From: Mycolicibacterium iranicum
Lineage (GTDB): Bacteria; Actinomycetota; Actinomycetes; Mycobacteriales; Mycobacteriaceae
Assembly: GCF_002101705.1 (NCBI RefSeq)
Contig: NZ_LQPC01000047.1
Span: 310,001 to 374,000, forward strand
Direction of reading: 5' to 3'
DNA length: 64,000 bases
The translations under genes were made by a program, and so were the position numbers. Positions 18,419 through 26,710 of this stretch are shown here, one piece after another. The first letter of the stretch is position 1; every line of letters begins with the position of its first letter. The notes under the pieces were generated by a model. The model saw only the letters and a list, made by a program, of their open reading frames with translations. It had not been told where the DNA came from and made no database searches.

Positions 18419-19213
18419 TCAGTGTGATTCAGCTGCTGTGGAGGGCAAGTCGGCCGCTCTTCGTAGGCATTTAGTTTGCTGGGCTCGGCTGCTCAGCACA
18501 TCGGATGTTGTCGACCCATCCTGGATCACCGCCTCTGCGAGCTCGGACAGCTTCCAGTGGTGGGTGTGCGCGTAGGAGCGAAGAACGTCGAAGGCCTCGC
18601 CGATGCTGAGGCCCGCGCGTTCGGCGATGAGCCCCTTCGCCTGCTCGATCATGAGGCGATGATTGATCGCGTTCTGCAGCTGTTCGACCAGCAGCCTGCG
18701 GTGCCTGACGGCTCGGTCGTGAAGAAGCGCGATAGCGGCCACATCCGTTAGAGCCTGTGCAGCCTCGAGGGTTTCGGCGTCAACGGACCGTCTCGCCGTG
18801 GTGAATAAGCTCATCCCGCCGATGACTTCGTCCCGTAGCCGCATCGGCAGCGCGTGGATCCCGGTGAAGCCTGCCTGAAGTGCTTCCGACGCGAAGCGGG
18901 GCCATCGCGTCACCTCAGTGCTCAGATCACTACAGCTCACCGGTTGACCCGTGCGGAAGCACTCCAGGCAGGGGCCCTCTCTGTTCTGCAGCTGGGACAG
19001 CTCGAGAACTCGGGCCTCTTCCGTCGATGCCGCAATCACATTGAGGCTGCCGTGACTGTCGACCAGCAGTATCCCGACGGCATCGACGCCGAGGATCTGT
19101 TGGCTGCGCGCAGCGATGAGGTGCATCACCTCGACGAGGTCGAAGTCCGTGACGAGGATGTCGACCAACTCGGTGAAAGTTTGGGCCAGGGATTCCCGAG
19201 GCGCGGCGCTCAT
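18419..19213 (-). CDS. GAF-ANTAR regulator
   Basis: A 264-residue protein with an N-terminal GAF domain (about 20-165; GREGPCLECFRTG-like segment) and a C-terminal ANTAR RNA-binding domain (about 170-235; NHRLMIEQAKGLIAERAGLS). ANTAR proteins bind paired hairpins in mRNA and block termination; mycobacterial ones have been tied to ribosomal and redox/lipid mRNAs. The ATG at 19213 overlaps the stop of the upstream GAF-ANTAR gene by 4 bases. A much longer open frame upstream is non-homologous and lies over that gene. Confidence 0.88.
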   Translation of the reverse strand: MSAAPRESLAQTFTELVDILVTDFDLVEVMHLIAARSQQILGVDAVGILLVDSHGSLNVIAASTEEARVLELSQLQNREGPCLECFRTGQPVSCSDLSTEVTRWPRFASEALQAGFTGIHALPMRLRDEVIGGMSLFTTARRSVDAETLEAAQALTDVAAIALLHDRAVRHRRLLVEQLQNAINHRLMIEQAKGLIAERAGLSIGEAFDVLRSYAHTHHWKLSELAEAVIQDGSTTSDVLSSRAQQTKCLRRAADLPSTAAESH

Positions 19214-19959
19214 GGCTCGCCTTGCCCTGAGTCTGCGGCACATTCCGCGGCAAACCGGACACGGCGCTCGACCACCTCCCGGGCCAGTGCTGTCAGAGAC
19301 ATGTCGTGGCTGTAGGCATGGGCTCGCAGTCGCACCAGAGCATCGAGCACGGAAAGTCCAAGCTGCGCGGATACCATCCCTGCTGCCTGGTGTACCTCGG
19401 CCCGCCAAAGAGCAGGCGTCTGGCCATTCGAGATCCCACCGTTGGCGGCCGTGTGGATTCCGCTGCGCGCATCGAGTGTCAACAGCAGCGCAGTGTCGGC
19501 GTAAACAAGGGCATCGACGAGGTTGTCGCTGCCGAGTTCCCGAGGGATGAAGCTGTACAGATTCAGAGCACCGACGCGTATCGCCCCCAGGGCAAGCGGA
19601 AAACTGTGTATCGCTCCGACACCGAGGCGTGCCATGTGGGCCGCGAGCATCGGCCACTGACGCATGCTCGACGATGAGGCCATGTTGTCGGCCAGGATGG
19701 GCTGTCCGCTCGACACCGCGTCGAATCCCGGCCCCTCACCCAGCGTCGTTTGCAGCGTGTCGGCTTCTTCGGCCTCGGGCCCGGTGAAGTACACGGGCTC
19801 TAGGCATTCCGACCCTGTCGCGAACATGAGGCCGGCGCCGCCCACGGTGAGTGCCTCGACGCACTCAAGGCATGCGTGCGCCGGTGAGATCGGCGTCCTC
19901 TCTCGCATCGCCCGCAGGGCGACGGCAGTCCATATCCGCGCGGCGCGATCACTGTCCAT
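19210..19959 (-). CDS. GAF-ANTAR regulator, upstream partner
   Basis: A 249-residue protein with the same two-domain layout as the gene it overlaps. The GAF part includes TLGEGPGFDAVSSGQPILAD and a FPLALGAIRVGALNLY strand pair. The ANTAR part (about 180-240) reads EVHQAAGMVSAQLGLSVLDALVRLRAHAYS, where the usual Lys of QAKG is replaced. Such pairs may heterodimerise. No phosphoacceptor domain is present, so a ligand in the GAF pocket or an unlinked kinase would control it. Confidence 0.85.
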   Translation of the reverse strand: MDSDRAARIWTAVALRAMRERTPISPAHACLECVEALTVGGAGLMFATGSECLEPVYFTGPEAEEADTLQTTLGEGPGFDAVSSGQPILADNMASSSSMRQWPMLAAHMARLGVGAIHSFPLALGAIRVGALNLYSFIPRELGSDNLVDALVYADTALLLTLDARSGIHTAANGGISNGQTPALWRAEVHQAAGMVSAQLGLSVLDALVRLRAHAYSHDMSLTALAREVVERRVRFAAECAADSGQGEP

Positions 19960-20050
19960 CGCTCACCTGCCCCGATCGTGAACTGAAATCTGTTGTGACA
20001 CTGAATCCTCCGGTCAGCCAGCCGTGCGTCGCGCAGCTGGGGTGACAGTT

Positions 20051-20467
20051 TCACTCGTCATCGATGACGTGGACAGCCGCCTCTTCTGCCGAGGCGGCAC
20101 CCCCGCTGAACCCGACGTCGCTGGCGACCAACTCTGCCTCAGCATCCTCGCCGAATCCCATGTCCGGAGCCACGAGTCGGCCTGCCCTCGCCCTTCCCAC
20201 CTCGCGGCGGGAGGGAAACTCGGCCTCCCGTTCGGCGGCATCCGACCGCTGTTCTTCGTCCTCGTCGTACAGAACATTGAGCCGCGCTCCGGGATCCGCC
20301 ACGTCCGATGCGGATGTCCGGCTCAGGTACGAACCTTCGGACGGTGAGTAACCCTCATCGAGGACGTCGGCGACACCCCGGTCGATGAGGGTGTCCTCGG
20401 GCTGAAGTTGGTTCTCGTCGTCGGTGCTGTACTCGCCCGGGCCGGGCGCGAATGCTGAGGTGTCCAT
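20051..20467 (-). CDS. DUF5709-type acidic protein
   Basis: A 138-residue, very acidic, hydrophilic protein. It carries the family's Q-P-E-D-T-L-x-D-R-G-V-x-D-x-L-D-E-G-Y-S-P stretch at about 22-43 and Asp/Glu/Ala-rich repeats after it. It is probably soluble and largely extended. No function is known. It starts 17 bases after the stop of an 18-residue open frame and has no ribosome site of its own, which suggests coupled translation. The promoter is probably the divergent DosR-box region at 20619. Confidence 0.75.
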   Translation of the reverse strand: MDTSAFAPGPGEYSTDDENQLQPEDTLIDRGVADVLDEGYSPSEGSYLSRTSASDVADPGARLNVLYDEDEEQRSDAAEREAEFPSRREVGRARAGRLVAPDMGFGEDAEAELVASDVGFSGGAASAEEAAVHVIDDE

Positions 20468-20484
20468 GTCGATAAACGGATCGG

Positions 20485-20541
20485 TCAGCTACCGGTGCCT
20501 GGGTGCATGATTGCTCGTGCCGTGATGGCGTGCTCAGTCAT
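20485..20541 (-). CDS. 18-residue open frame preceding DUF5709 gene
   Basis: It encodes MTEHAITARAIMHPGTGS and then stops. A strong GAGGAG ribosome site lies about 6 bases before the ATG, better than that of the gene it precedes. The sequence TARAIM resembles the first residues of Hrp1-type CBS-domain proteins (DosR member Rv2626c begins MTTARDIM). It may be a remnant of such a gene or a short leader that couples translation of the DUF5709 gene. Confidence 0.45.
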   Translation of the reverse strand: MTEHAITARAIMHPGTGS

Positions 20542-20618
20542 GTTGTGCTCCTCGCCTTTTCGCCGTGGGGGAATATCCAGGCAATTATTGGATTCTGACC
20601 CGGGGCATGCCCCCGGCG

Positions 20619-20638
20619 AAGGGCCTTTCGGCCCTAGG
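20619..20638. promoter_or_regulatory. DosR-like box between DUF5709 operon and universal stress gene
   Basis: AAGGGCCTTTCGGCCCTAGG contains a near-perfect palindrome (GGGCCTTTCGGCCC). It is about 83 bases from the stress-protein start at 20721 and 78 bases from the 18-residue frame at 20541, so it can serve both directions. Confidence 0.75.
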
Positions 20639-20720
20639 TTCATGACAAACGCCTCCAGTGACATCGGGCGGCCCGACGTAGCGTCGCAACGATCGGCGTG
20701 ATGCCGTAAGGGAGGCTTAC

Positions 20721-21608
20721 ATGTCTGAAGGATCGCCACGTCATGGGATCGTGGTCGGCACCGACGGGTCGGCGTCGGCTTTGAACGCGGTGCGCTGGGC
20801 CGCGGGCGAAGCCAAGCTGCGCCACCTCCCGCTCACCATCCTTCACGTCATGGAGGAGGCCAGATGGGCCCAGCAGGCAGGGCAGATACCCGACGAGGTG
20901 CTTTCGATAGCGGAAAACGAGGGAAGCGCGGTCATTGCCGAGGCCGTCGCGGCAGCTCGAGGCGAATGTGCCGACGTCGAACTTGAGGTCGAAACAGGTT
21001 GTCCACCAGGACAAGCCGTGGGAGTACTCGTCGACTCATCCCGGCAGTCGCACATGCTCGTGGTGGGGTCCCGCGGGCTGGCCGGCAGGCACCGACGCTC
21101 GATCGGATCGATAGCTGTCGGCCTGCTGCATCACGCTCACTGCCCGGTAGCCGTTGTCCACGATGAGGCTCCGCCGCAGCCCAATTCGCATCACAAGCCC
21201 GTCCTGGTCGGTATCGATGGCTCACGGGCCTCGATGGTTGCCGCGGCAACGGCAATGGAGGAAGCATCGCGACGGGGCGTCGGTTTGCTTGCGCTTCATG
21301 TGTGCAAAGACGATGCCGAGTCCGCGTCGATCTCGGGCTCGCGCAGGTCCATACTCGAGGCCGAAGCCGAAGCGTTACTCCGCGATCACCTGCGAGAACT
21401 ACGGCAACGACACCCGCAAGTAGCCGTGCACATGTTGGTCCGCTTCGCCGCACCGGCCCGTCAGATTCTCAATCAGGCCGAGCGCGCGCAATTGGTCGTC
21501 GTGGGCAGTCACGGGCGTGGCGCGCTGACCGGCACGTTGCTGGGCTCGGTCAGCACAACTGTCGCCAAAGACGCGCACGTTCCGGTGCTCGTCACCCGCC
21601 ACGGCTAG
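20721..21608 (+). CDS. Tandem universal stress protein (Usp)
   Basis: A 295-residue cytosolic protein of two Usp domains (about 1-150 and 155-295). Each has the ATP-binding loop pattern G-x2-G-x9-G-S: VGSRGLAGRHRRSIGS near 110 and VGSHGRGALTGTLLGS near 265, so both domains can probably bind ATP. Tandem Usp proteins such as Rv2005c or Rv2623 are DosR targets; Rv2623 regulates growth in an ATP-dependent way. AAGGGAGG lies upstream of the ATG, and the box at 20619 is about 80 bases upstream. Tail overlaps the convergent ANTAR gene by 4 bases. Confidence 0.93.
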   Translation: MSEGSPRHGIVVGTDGSASALNAVRWAAGEAKLRHLPLTILHVMEEARWAQQAGQIPDEVLSIAENEGSAVIAEAVAAARGECADVELEVETGCPPGQAVGVLVDSSRQSHMLVVGSRGLAGRHRRSIGSIAVGLLHHAHCPVAVVHDEAPPQPNSHHKPVLVGIDGSRASMVAAATAMEEASRRGVGLLALHVCKDDAESASISGSRRSILEAEAEALLRDHLRELRQRHPQVAVHMLVRFAAPARQILNQAERAQLVVVGSHGRGALTGTLLGSVSTTVAKDAHVPVLVTRHG

Positions 21609-21913
21609 GAACGCGCTTCGACCGCCACCAAGTGGCTTGGCTTCGTGAGAAGCGCGCCCCACGCTTCATCGATCGCGAACCGCACGGCCTCGTCTGTTTC
21701 CTGGCCGGGGTCCCCCTGCACTCGCGACACCAGCGCAGTCGCCAGCCGTAGTGGTGCGACGTTATGACGTCGAGCGGTTCCGATGATGTCGAGGAACGCG
21801 TCATCGAGGCTGCAATGCGCAAGAGCGACCAGTACACCCTCTGCGGCGCACAGTGTTCGGCGACTGTCGTGGTATGGGCTCCTCCTCAAGACGGGATGCG
21901 TCCCCAACGCCAT
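21605..21913 (-). CDS. Stand-alone ANTAR-like protein
   Basis: A 102-residue protein consisting almost only of a divergent ANTAR domain: SRRTLCAAEGVLVALAHCSL followed by AFLDIIGTARRHNVAPLRLA and a C-terminal helical region. It resembles the 100-residue protein at 54783 in length and in the (S/G)RRT…A-x-G-(V/I)-L-(V/I) core. Without a sensor domain, control must come from expression level or partner proteins. It starts one base after the stop of the Rv2629-like gene on the same strand. Confidence 0.68.
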   Translation of the reverse strand: MALGTHPVLRRSPYHDSRRTLCAAEGVLVALAHCSLDDAFLDIIGTARRHNVAPLRLATALVSRVQGDPGQETDEAVRFAIDEAWGALLTKPSHLVAVEARS

Positions 21914-21914
21914 G

Positions 21915-23066
21915 TCACCCTGCCTTTCTCGCCGACGGGGACGCCGCGGCGCGCGGCTTTTCGGCGCTTGGCCTGGGATAGCGCAGCAATGCCGCGATGC
22001 CACCGGTCAGCGCCGTCCCGGCGTCACAGCGCACCACCGCCGAACCCGTCGCAAGCGCGGCGTAGGGAAGGGCCTCGTCAGCCAGGGCGATCCGACGCGG
22101 CGCTTCGCCCAGGTCGGACAGCGAATCAGCATCAGCGGCGATAGCGGTCAAGTCCTCTCCGGCGACCACCGTCGCGTTGCCGAGGTCGCCGACAAGGAGG
22201 ACGTCGACGGCCCCGTCCCGCAGCGCCGTGCAGACGCCGGGCAGTCCCTGAACCGCGAAACCGGATGCCCGGGCGCGTTCTGCTTCGAACCGTGCGACGA
22301 CAGTATTCACCGCGTCATGCCTACGACGCGCCAACTCCTCATCGATCGCCGTCGCCACATCGTGTTCGGCTGCGCGGCCGCCGCGCGCACCGGCAGGGAG
22401 GAACACGACGCGATCTGCGACGCGCTGCGGCAGGGCTGAGGCGACGTCGGTGCGCGCTCGTACTTCACCGCAGACCAGCACCAGTTCCGCATGTGATTCG
22501 TCGGCAGCCTTGGTGATTCGCTCGGCGATGGCCCGCACGTTGGTCCGGATCGCCTCGTCGGTGGTGTGTTGAAGGTCGCCATAGCCGTTCCAGCCTGCGG
22601 TCGTCGGCGTGTGTACCTGAAAAGCCTGGCCCTCAACGACTTCGGTGTGCACTCCGGCGCCGATGTGCACCGAGAGCTCAGCACCGAGATGGTCCACCGA
22701 GGCGAACACGAAGGTTGGTTTGAACGCGCCGAACTCGAAGAGTGGCAACACATAGGGGTAGTCGGACACGCGTAGATGGGTGACAGGCAGCGGGTTGTCC
22801 AGCAGTTCGTTCAGTAGCACACCTTCTCGTCCCGCGATGACTGCGCGGCTCTTCGGGCCGACGCCGGGGCGGCTGTGCAGAACCGCCCGCTCGACCGCTC
22901 CCACGACGTGCTCGCTCAACCCGCTGTCTTCCAGATGGCGCCGGATCGCCGACCACCGCGACTGCGCCTGTTTCTCGGCATCAGCGGTGTTGCGGGTGTC
23001 GTCGACGTACAGCGACACGAATGGCCCCTGTGCGTCGGCAATCCGTCGGAGGCGGTCAGCGTCCAT
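21915..23066 (-). CDS. Rv2629-like protein, bacterial/archaeal eRF1-like (baeRF) family
   Basis: A 383-residue protein. The start MDADRLRRIADAQGPFVSLYVDDTR, followed by an RNase-H-like middle region (ELVLVCGEVRARTDVASAL) and a C-terminal L7Ae-like segment (ALRDGAVDVLLVGDL), fits the Rv2629 family. Its members are related to peptide chain release factor eRF1 and are proposed to act on stalled ribosomes. Rv2629 is a DosR target. The start at 23066 has GGGAGGAG and overlaps the previous gene by 11 bases, so the two are co-translated. The release-factor role is inferred from the family. Confidence 0.87.
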   Translation of the reverse strand: MDADRLRRIADAQGPFVSLYVDDTRNTADAEKQAQSRWSAIRRHLEDSGLSEHVVGAVERAVLHSRPGVGPKSRAVIAGREGVLLNELLDNPLPVTHLRVSDYPYVLPLFEFGAFKPTFVFASVDHLGAELSVHIGAGVHTEVVEGQAFQVHTPTTAGWNGYGDLQHTTDEAIRTNVRAIAERITKAADESHAELVLVCGEVRARTDVASALPQRVADRVVFLPAGARGGRAAEHDVATAIDEELARRRHDAVNTVVARFEAERARASGFAVQGLPGVCTALRDGAVDVLLVGDLGNATVVAGEDLTAIAADADSLSDLGEAPRRIALADEALPYAALATGSAVVRCDAGTALTGGIAALLRYPRPSAEKPRAAASPSARKAG

Positions 23067-23511
23067 GATGCTCCTCCCGGTCATCGGGGCGGATCCCCGC
23101 CTTGGTGTCGGTCCGGACGTCAAACTTGGCGTAGTCAGTGATCCCGAAGCGTTTGAACGTGCGGCTGTGGCGGCTGGACAGCTGCCTCTCCGCCTCCTCG
23201 GCGCCGATTATCCGGGGGTTGGTGACGTCGAAGGACGAACCGCCGACGGTGATGGTCGCGTGGTTCTCAGCAACCGCATTGCGCAGCCAATCCACCTCCG
23301 TGCCATAGGGAAGAGGAACTATGAAACCGTCAGTGACCCGGTCAGCGACAACCGGCGTCACACGTTTCCTGCCGGAGACGCGCCCGGTGTGGTGGATCGC
23401 AGCGGCGTACCAGTGCTTCCGGCCCGCCAACCGCAACATTGCGGGATTGAGGAAGTACTTGTTGAACTGCCGCACCGCATCGGTGACGGCGTTTCCGGTC
23501 TTGTTCGGCAT
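23056..23511 (-). CDS. Deazaflavin (F420)-dependent nitroreductase family protein
   Basis: A 151-residue split-barrel protein of the Ddn/Rv1261c-type family. Visible are FNKYFLNPAMLRLAGR, HHTGRVSGRKRVTPVV (the usual TxGRxSGxxRxTP core), and VPLPYGTEVDWLRN with A(V)AENHATITVGG. These enzymes use F420H2 to reduce quinones or nitro-compounds at the membrane. The ATG at 23511 begins the conserved region; an upstream ATG at 23562 would sit against the DosR-like box. First gene of the operon with the Rv2629-like gene, opposite the dehydrogenase operon. Confidence 0.85.
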   Translation of the reverse strand: MPNKTGNAVTDAVRQFNKYFLNPAMLRLAGRKHWYAAAIHHTGRVSGRKRVTPVVADRVTDGFIVPLPYGTEVDWLRNAVAENHATITVGGSSFDVTNPRIIGAEEAERQLSSRHSRTFKRFGITDYAKFDVRTDTKAGIRPDDREEHHGR

Positions 23512-23567
23512 CTCCCGATGCTCGTCAAGCTCGCGGTTTGGCGCACAGGGCCAAGCGGACATCGATT

Positions 23568-23587
23568 CGGTGACCTAAGACCCCAGT
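23568..23587. promoter_or_regulatory. DosR-like box, minus-operon side
   Basis: CGGTGACCTAAGACCCCAGT fits the DosR consensus core with the central CTAAG. It is about 57 bases upstream of the reductase start at 23511 and is paired with the box at 23594. Confidence 0.68.
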
Positions 23588-23593
23588 CCCACA

Positions 23594-23613
23594 GCGGGTG
23601 ACTTTCGTCCCTA
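23594..23613. promoter_or_regulatory. DosR-like box, dehydrogenase-operon side
   Basis: GCGGGTGACTTTCGTCCCTA has 12 of the 14 core positions of GGGACTTTAGTCCC. It is about 60 bases upstream of the 88-residue gene at 23674 and 26 bases from its neighbouring box; divergent promoters probably share both. Confidence 0.78.
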
Positions 23614-23673
23614 CCGCCGCGGGATGTGCGTGGAAAACGATGGGTCCGGCCCACTGTTCCCGGAGGTGCGAAC

Positions 23674-23940
23674 ATGTCCATGTCGAGCGCGCGGACCGTC
23701 CCGACTCAGAGCCAGCTCGACGACGTCGCGTGGCAGTTCCTCCGGTCGGAATTCACCGGCGATGTCTATGCGCAGTGGCCCATCGACCGTCGCCTCGACG
23801 TGTTTCTCCTGCATCGCGGGTACCGCCGATTACACGACGACGGATCTGCCTACAGTGCATTGCTTGACCGCGTGATGGCCAATCTGCCTGTCGCGGCCCG
23901 CATCGGATTGCTTCCGCCGAAGACCGTGACAGCACCATGA
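23674..23940 (+). CDS. Small protein of unknown function heading the dehydrogenase operon
   Basis: An 88-residue protein that I do not recognise. It is basic and amphipathic, with QSQLDDVAWQFLRSEFTG, a DRRLDVFLLHRGYRRL helix, and a hydrophobic VAARIGLLPPK end. It has no transmembrane helix and no cysteine. CGGAGGTG lies before the ATG. Its stop overlaps the next start (ATGA), so it is translated with the acyl-CoA synthetase. Its position suggests an accessory factor for the complex, but this is inference. Confidence 0.72.
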   Translation: MSMSSARTVPTQSQLDDVAWQFLRSEFTGDVYAQWPIDRRLDVFLLHRGYRRLHDDGSAYSALLDRVMANLPVAARIGLLPPKTVTAP

Positions 23941-25736
23941 CAGTGATCCGCAAGACAGCCGACGACTGGGCGGCCCCGCCGAATTTCGTTGACTACGAGA
24001 GGACTCGGGCCGAGTTCACGTGGTCAGCGGCGCCGAACAACTGTACCGGTATGGGTGCCGGACTGTGCAACATCGCCTACGCCGCGATCGACCGGCACGC
24101 CGCCGGACCGCAGGCGTCACGGACCGCGCTGCGCTTCGTCTCAGCGTCCGGCGAAGGCGACGCCCTCACGACGAGCGACCTCAGCTATCGCGATCTCGGC
24201 CGCCTCACGCGGCAGTTCACCAACGTCTTGCGCTCGATCGGCGTAGGCAAAGGAGAGCGGGTGTTCACTCTGCTCGGACGATGCCCGGAGCTCTACGTCA
24301 CCATTCTCGGCGCCCTGCGCAACGGCAGTGTGGTCTCACCGCTGTTCTCAGCGTTCGGGCCGGAGCCGGTCGCCACCCGGCTGCGCATCGGCGAGGGGGC
24401 TGTCCTGGTCACCACCAAGGCGCTCTATCACCGCAAGATCGCCGGGATCCGGGACAGCTTGACGTCGCTGCGCCACGTGTTCATCATCGACGACCACAGC
24501 GATGACGGCGCCGTACCCGGGACGCTGGGCTTCTGGCGCTCGATGGATGCGGCCGCCGATGACGCGCCGATCGAACCCACGACAGCCGACGACCCGGCGC
24601 TGCTCCACTTCACCAGTGGCACCACCGGAACCCCCAAGGGCGCTCTCCACGTCCACGGTGCAGTGACGATGCACTACGTGACGGGGTCCTACGCGCTGGA
24701 TCTCCATGACGACGACATCTACTGGTGCACAGCAGATCCCGGATGGGTGACCGGAATGTCCTACGGTGTCATCGCCCCCCTGGTGCACGGAGTCACCTCG
24801 GTGGTCGACGAAGGCGAGTTCGATGCGCAGCGTTGGTACCGCATCCTGGAAACGCAGGGGGTCACGGTGTGGTACACCGCGCCCACAGCGATCAGGATGC
24901 TGATCAAAGCCGGAACCGAGATGGTGTCGAACTTCCGGTTCCCGCGGTTGCGCTTCGTTGCCAGCGTCGGTGAACCACTCAATGCGGAGGCGGTCTGGTG
25001 GGGGAAACGCGTGCTCGGATTACCGATTCACGACAACTGGTGGCAGACCGAGACGGGCGGCATCATGATCGCCAACACACCGGCTTTCGACATCAAGCCG
25101 GGATCCATGGGCCGGCCACTGCCCGGGGTCGAGGCGTTCGTCGTCCACCCTCGCTCGGACGGGTCGGTGGAGGTGCTCGACACTCCCGACGTCGAGGGTG
25201 AGCTCGCGTTGAAGCCGACATGGCCATCCATGTTTCGCGGGTATCTTCACGAAGAGCAGCGGTATCGAAAGACCTTCGCTGGCGGGTTCTATCTGACCGG
25301 GGACATCGTCAAACGTGACGCCGACGGATACTTCTGGTTCGTCGGACGCGCCGATGACGTCATCAAATCCGCGGGCCACCTGATCGGTCCGTTCGAGGTC
25401 GAGAATGCCCTCACCGATCACCCGGCGGTGGCCGAGGCCGCGGTCATCGGCGTGCCTGATCCCACCGTCGGGGAGGTGGTGAAGGCCTTCGTGACGCTCA
25501 AGGACCGTTACCGGCCCGACGAAGCCTTAAATCGGGAATTGATGGCCCACGCCCGGAAAAGGCTGGGTGCAGCGGTAGCACCGAAGAGCATCGAAATCGT
25601 CGAGTCGTTACCTCACACGCGCAGCGGAAAAATCATGCGCAGGCTACTGAAGTCCAGGGAGCTCGGCCTTCCCGAGGGAGACATTTCCACCATCGAGGCC
25701 CCCGGTGGTGGCGGCGTGGAGGCTGTGACGCTGTGA
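23937..25736 (+). CDS. AMP-forming acyl-CoA (acetyl-CoA-like) synthetase
   Basis: A 599-residue adenylate-forming enzyme. It shows HFTSGTTGTPKGALHVHGAV (P-loop, about 222-241), DNWWQTETGG (about 365-374) characteristic of acetyl-CoA synthetases, GRADDVIKSAGHLIGPFEVE hinge, and the catalytic Lys in HTRSGKIMRRLLK (about 560-572). It activates a carboxylate, probably acetate or another short acid, to an acyl-AMP and then to CoA or pantetheine thioester. It has 4-base overlaps with both neighbours. With an acyl carrier protein in the operon, acyl transfer to that protein instead of CoA is also possible. Confidence 0.88.
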   Translation: MTVIRKTADDWAAPPNFVDYERTRAEFTWSAAPNNCTGMGAGLCNIAYAAIDRHAAGPQASRTALRFVSASGEGDALTTSDLSYRDLGRLTRQFTNVLRSIGVGKGERVFTLLGRCPELYVTILGALRNGSVVSPLFSAFGPEPVATRLRIGEGAVLVTTKALYHRKIAGIRDSLTSLRHVFIIDDHSDDGAVPGTLGFWRSMDAAADDAPIEPTTADDPALLHFTSGTTGTPKGALHVHGAVTMHYVTGSYALDLHDDDIYWCTADPGWVTGMSYGVIAPLVHGVTSVVDEGEFDAQRWYRILETQGVTVWYTAPTAIRMLIKAGTEMVSNFRFPRLRFVASVGEPLNAEAVWWGKRVLGLPIHDNWWQTETGGIMIANTPAFDIKPGSMGRPLPGVEAFVVHPRSDGSVEVLDTPDVEGELALKPTWPSMFRGYLHEEQRYRKTFAGGFYLTGDIVKRDADGYFWFVGRADDVIKSAGHLIGPFEVENALTDHPAVAEAAVIGVPDPTVGEVVKAFVTLKDRYRPDEALNRELMAHARKRLGAAVAPKSIEIVESLPHTRSGKIMRRLLKSRELGLPEGDISTIEAPGGGGVEAVTL

Positions 25737-26710
25737 TGGATCACGATGTCGCCTACGGACTCCTGGCGGACATGGTCCGCGTCCGCCGGATGGAGGAGAA
25801 GTGCGCAGAGTTATACGGCGAGAGTAAGATTCGTGGATTCCTCCACCTCTATGTCGGCCAAGAGGCTGTCGCGGCGGGGTCGCTGCGGGCGCTCGACGCG
25901 CAGGACGCCGTCGTCGCGACCTATCGTGAACACGCCCATGCGCTGCTGCACGGAGTGCCCATGACGTCCATCATGGCCGAGATGTTCGGCAAGCAGCAGG
26001 GATGTTCGCGGGGACGCGGTGGTTCGATGCATCTGTTCGACGCTGCCCGACGGTTCTACGGCGGAAACGCCATTGTCGCGGGTGGACTGCCGCTCGCGGT
26101 CGGCCTGGCACTCGCGGATGCCCAACTGGGGCGTCCCCGCGTCACGGCCTGCTACTTCGGGGACGGCGCCGTTGCCGAAGGCGCGTTCCACGAATCGCTG
26201 AACATGGCGGCTCTGTGGCGCCTTCCCGTTCTCTTCTGTTGCGAGAACAACCTTTACGCGATGGGTACCGCCCTGGAGCGTGCACAGTCACAGGTCGATC
26301 TGACCGTCAAGGCCGCTGCATACAACGTGCCGACCAGGGCGGTCGACGGTATGGATGTGGCGGAGTGCAAGGCGGTGGCCCAAGAGGCCGTCGACCACAT
26401 CCGGACAGTAGGTGGACCCTTCTTTGTCGAGTTCCGCACCTACCGATTCCGGGCCCACTCGATGTTCGATCCCGAGCTATACCGGGCCAGAGTCGAAGTC
26501 GATGAATGGCGGGGCCGCGACCCGATCCGTACGTTCGCCGATCGAAGCGTGGCAGAGGGGTCGCTGAACTCGGCCGACATTGACGTCATCGAGAGGGCTG
26601 TCGATGCCGAGATCGCCGAGGCCGTGGAGTTCGCCGAGGCCGGAACTTGGGAGGACGTCGCCGATCTCGCGAAGGATGTCCTGACGCCGACCGGAGGGCA
26701 GACAGGATGA
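25733..26710 (+). CDS. 2-oxoacid (pyruvate/acetoin-type) dehydrogenase E1 alpha subunit
   Basis: A 325-residue thiamine-pyrophosphate enzyme subunit. GRGGSMHLFD (about 93-102) and the TPP motif beginning GDGAVAEGAFHESLNMA and ending in CCENN (about 142-172) are clear. Length and motifs fit the short E1 alpha of pyruvate or acetoin dehydrogenases. The GTG at 25733 overlaps the synthetase stop; the ATG three bases later is equally possible; GGAGG lies about 10 bases upstream. It pairs with the E1 beta encoded next. The substrate may be pyruvate, acetoin or a branched 2-oxoacid. Confidence 0.88.
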   Translation: MMDHDVAYGLLADMVRVRRMEEKCAELYGESKIRGFLHLYVGQEAVAAGSLRALDAQDAVVATYREHAHALLHGVPMTSIMAEMFGKQQGCSRGRGGSMHLFDAARRFYGGNAIVAGGLPLAVGLALADAQLGRPRVTACYFGDGAVAEGAFHESLNMAALWRLPVLFCCENNLYAMGTALERAQSQVDLTVKAAAYNVPTRAVDGMDVAECKAVAQEAVDHIRTVGGPFFVEFRTYRFRAHSMFDPELYRARVEVDEWRGRDPIRTFADRSVAEGSLNSADIDVIERAVDAEIAEAVEFAEAGTWEDVADLAKDVLTPTGGQTG

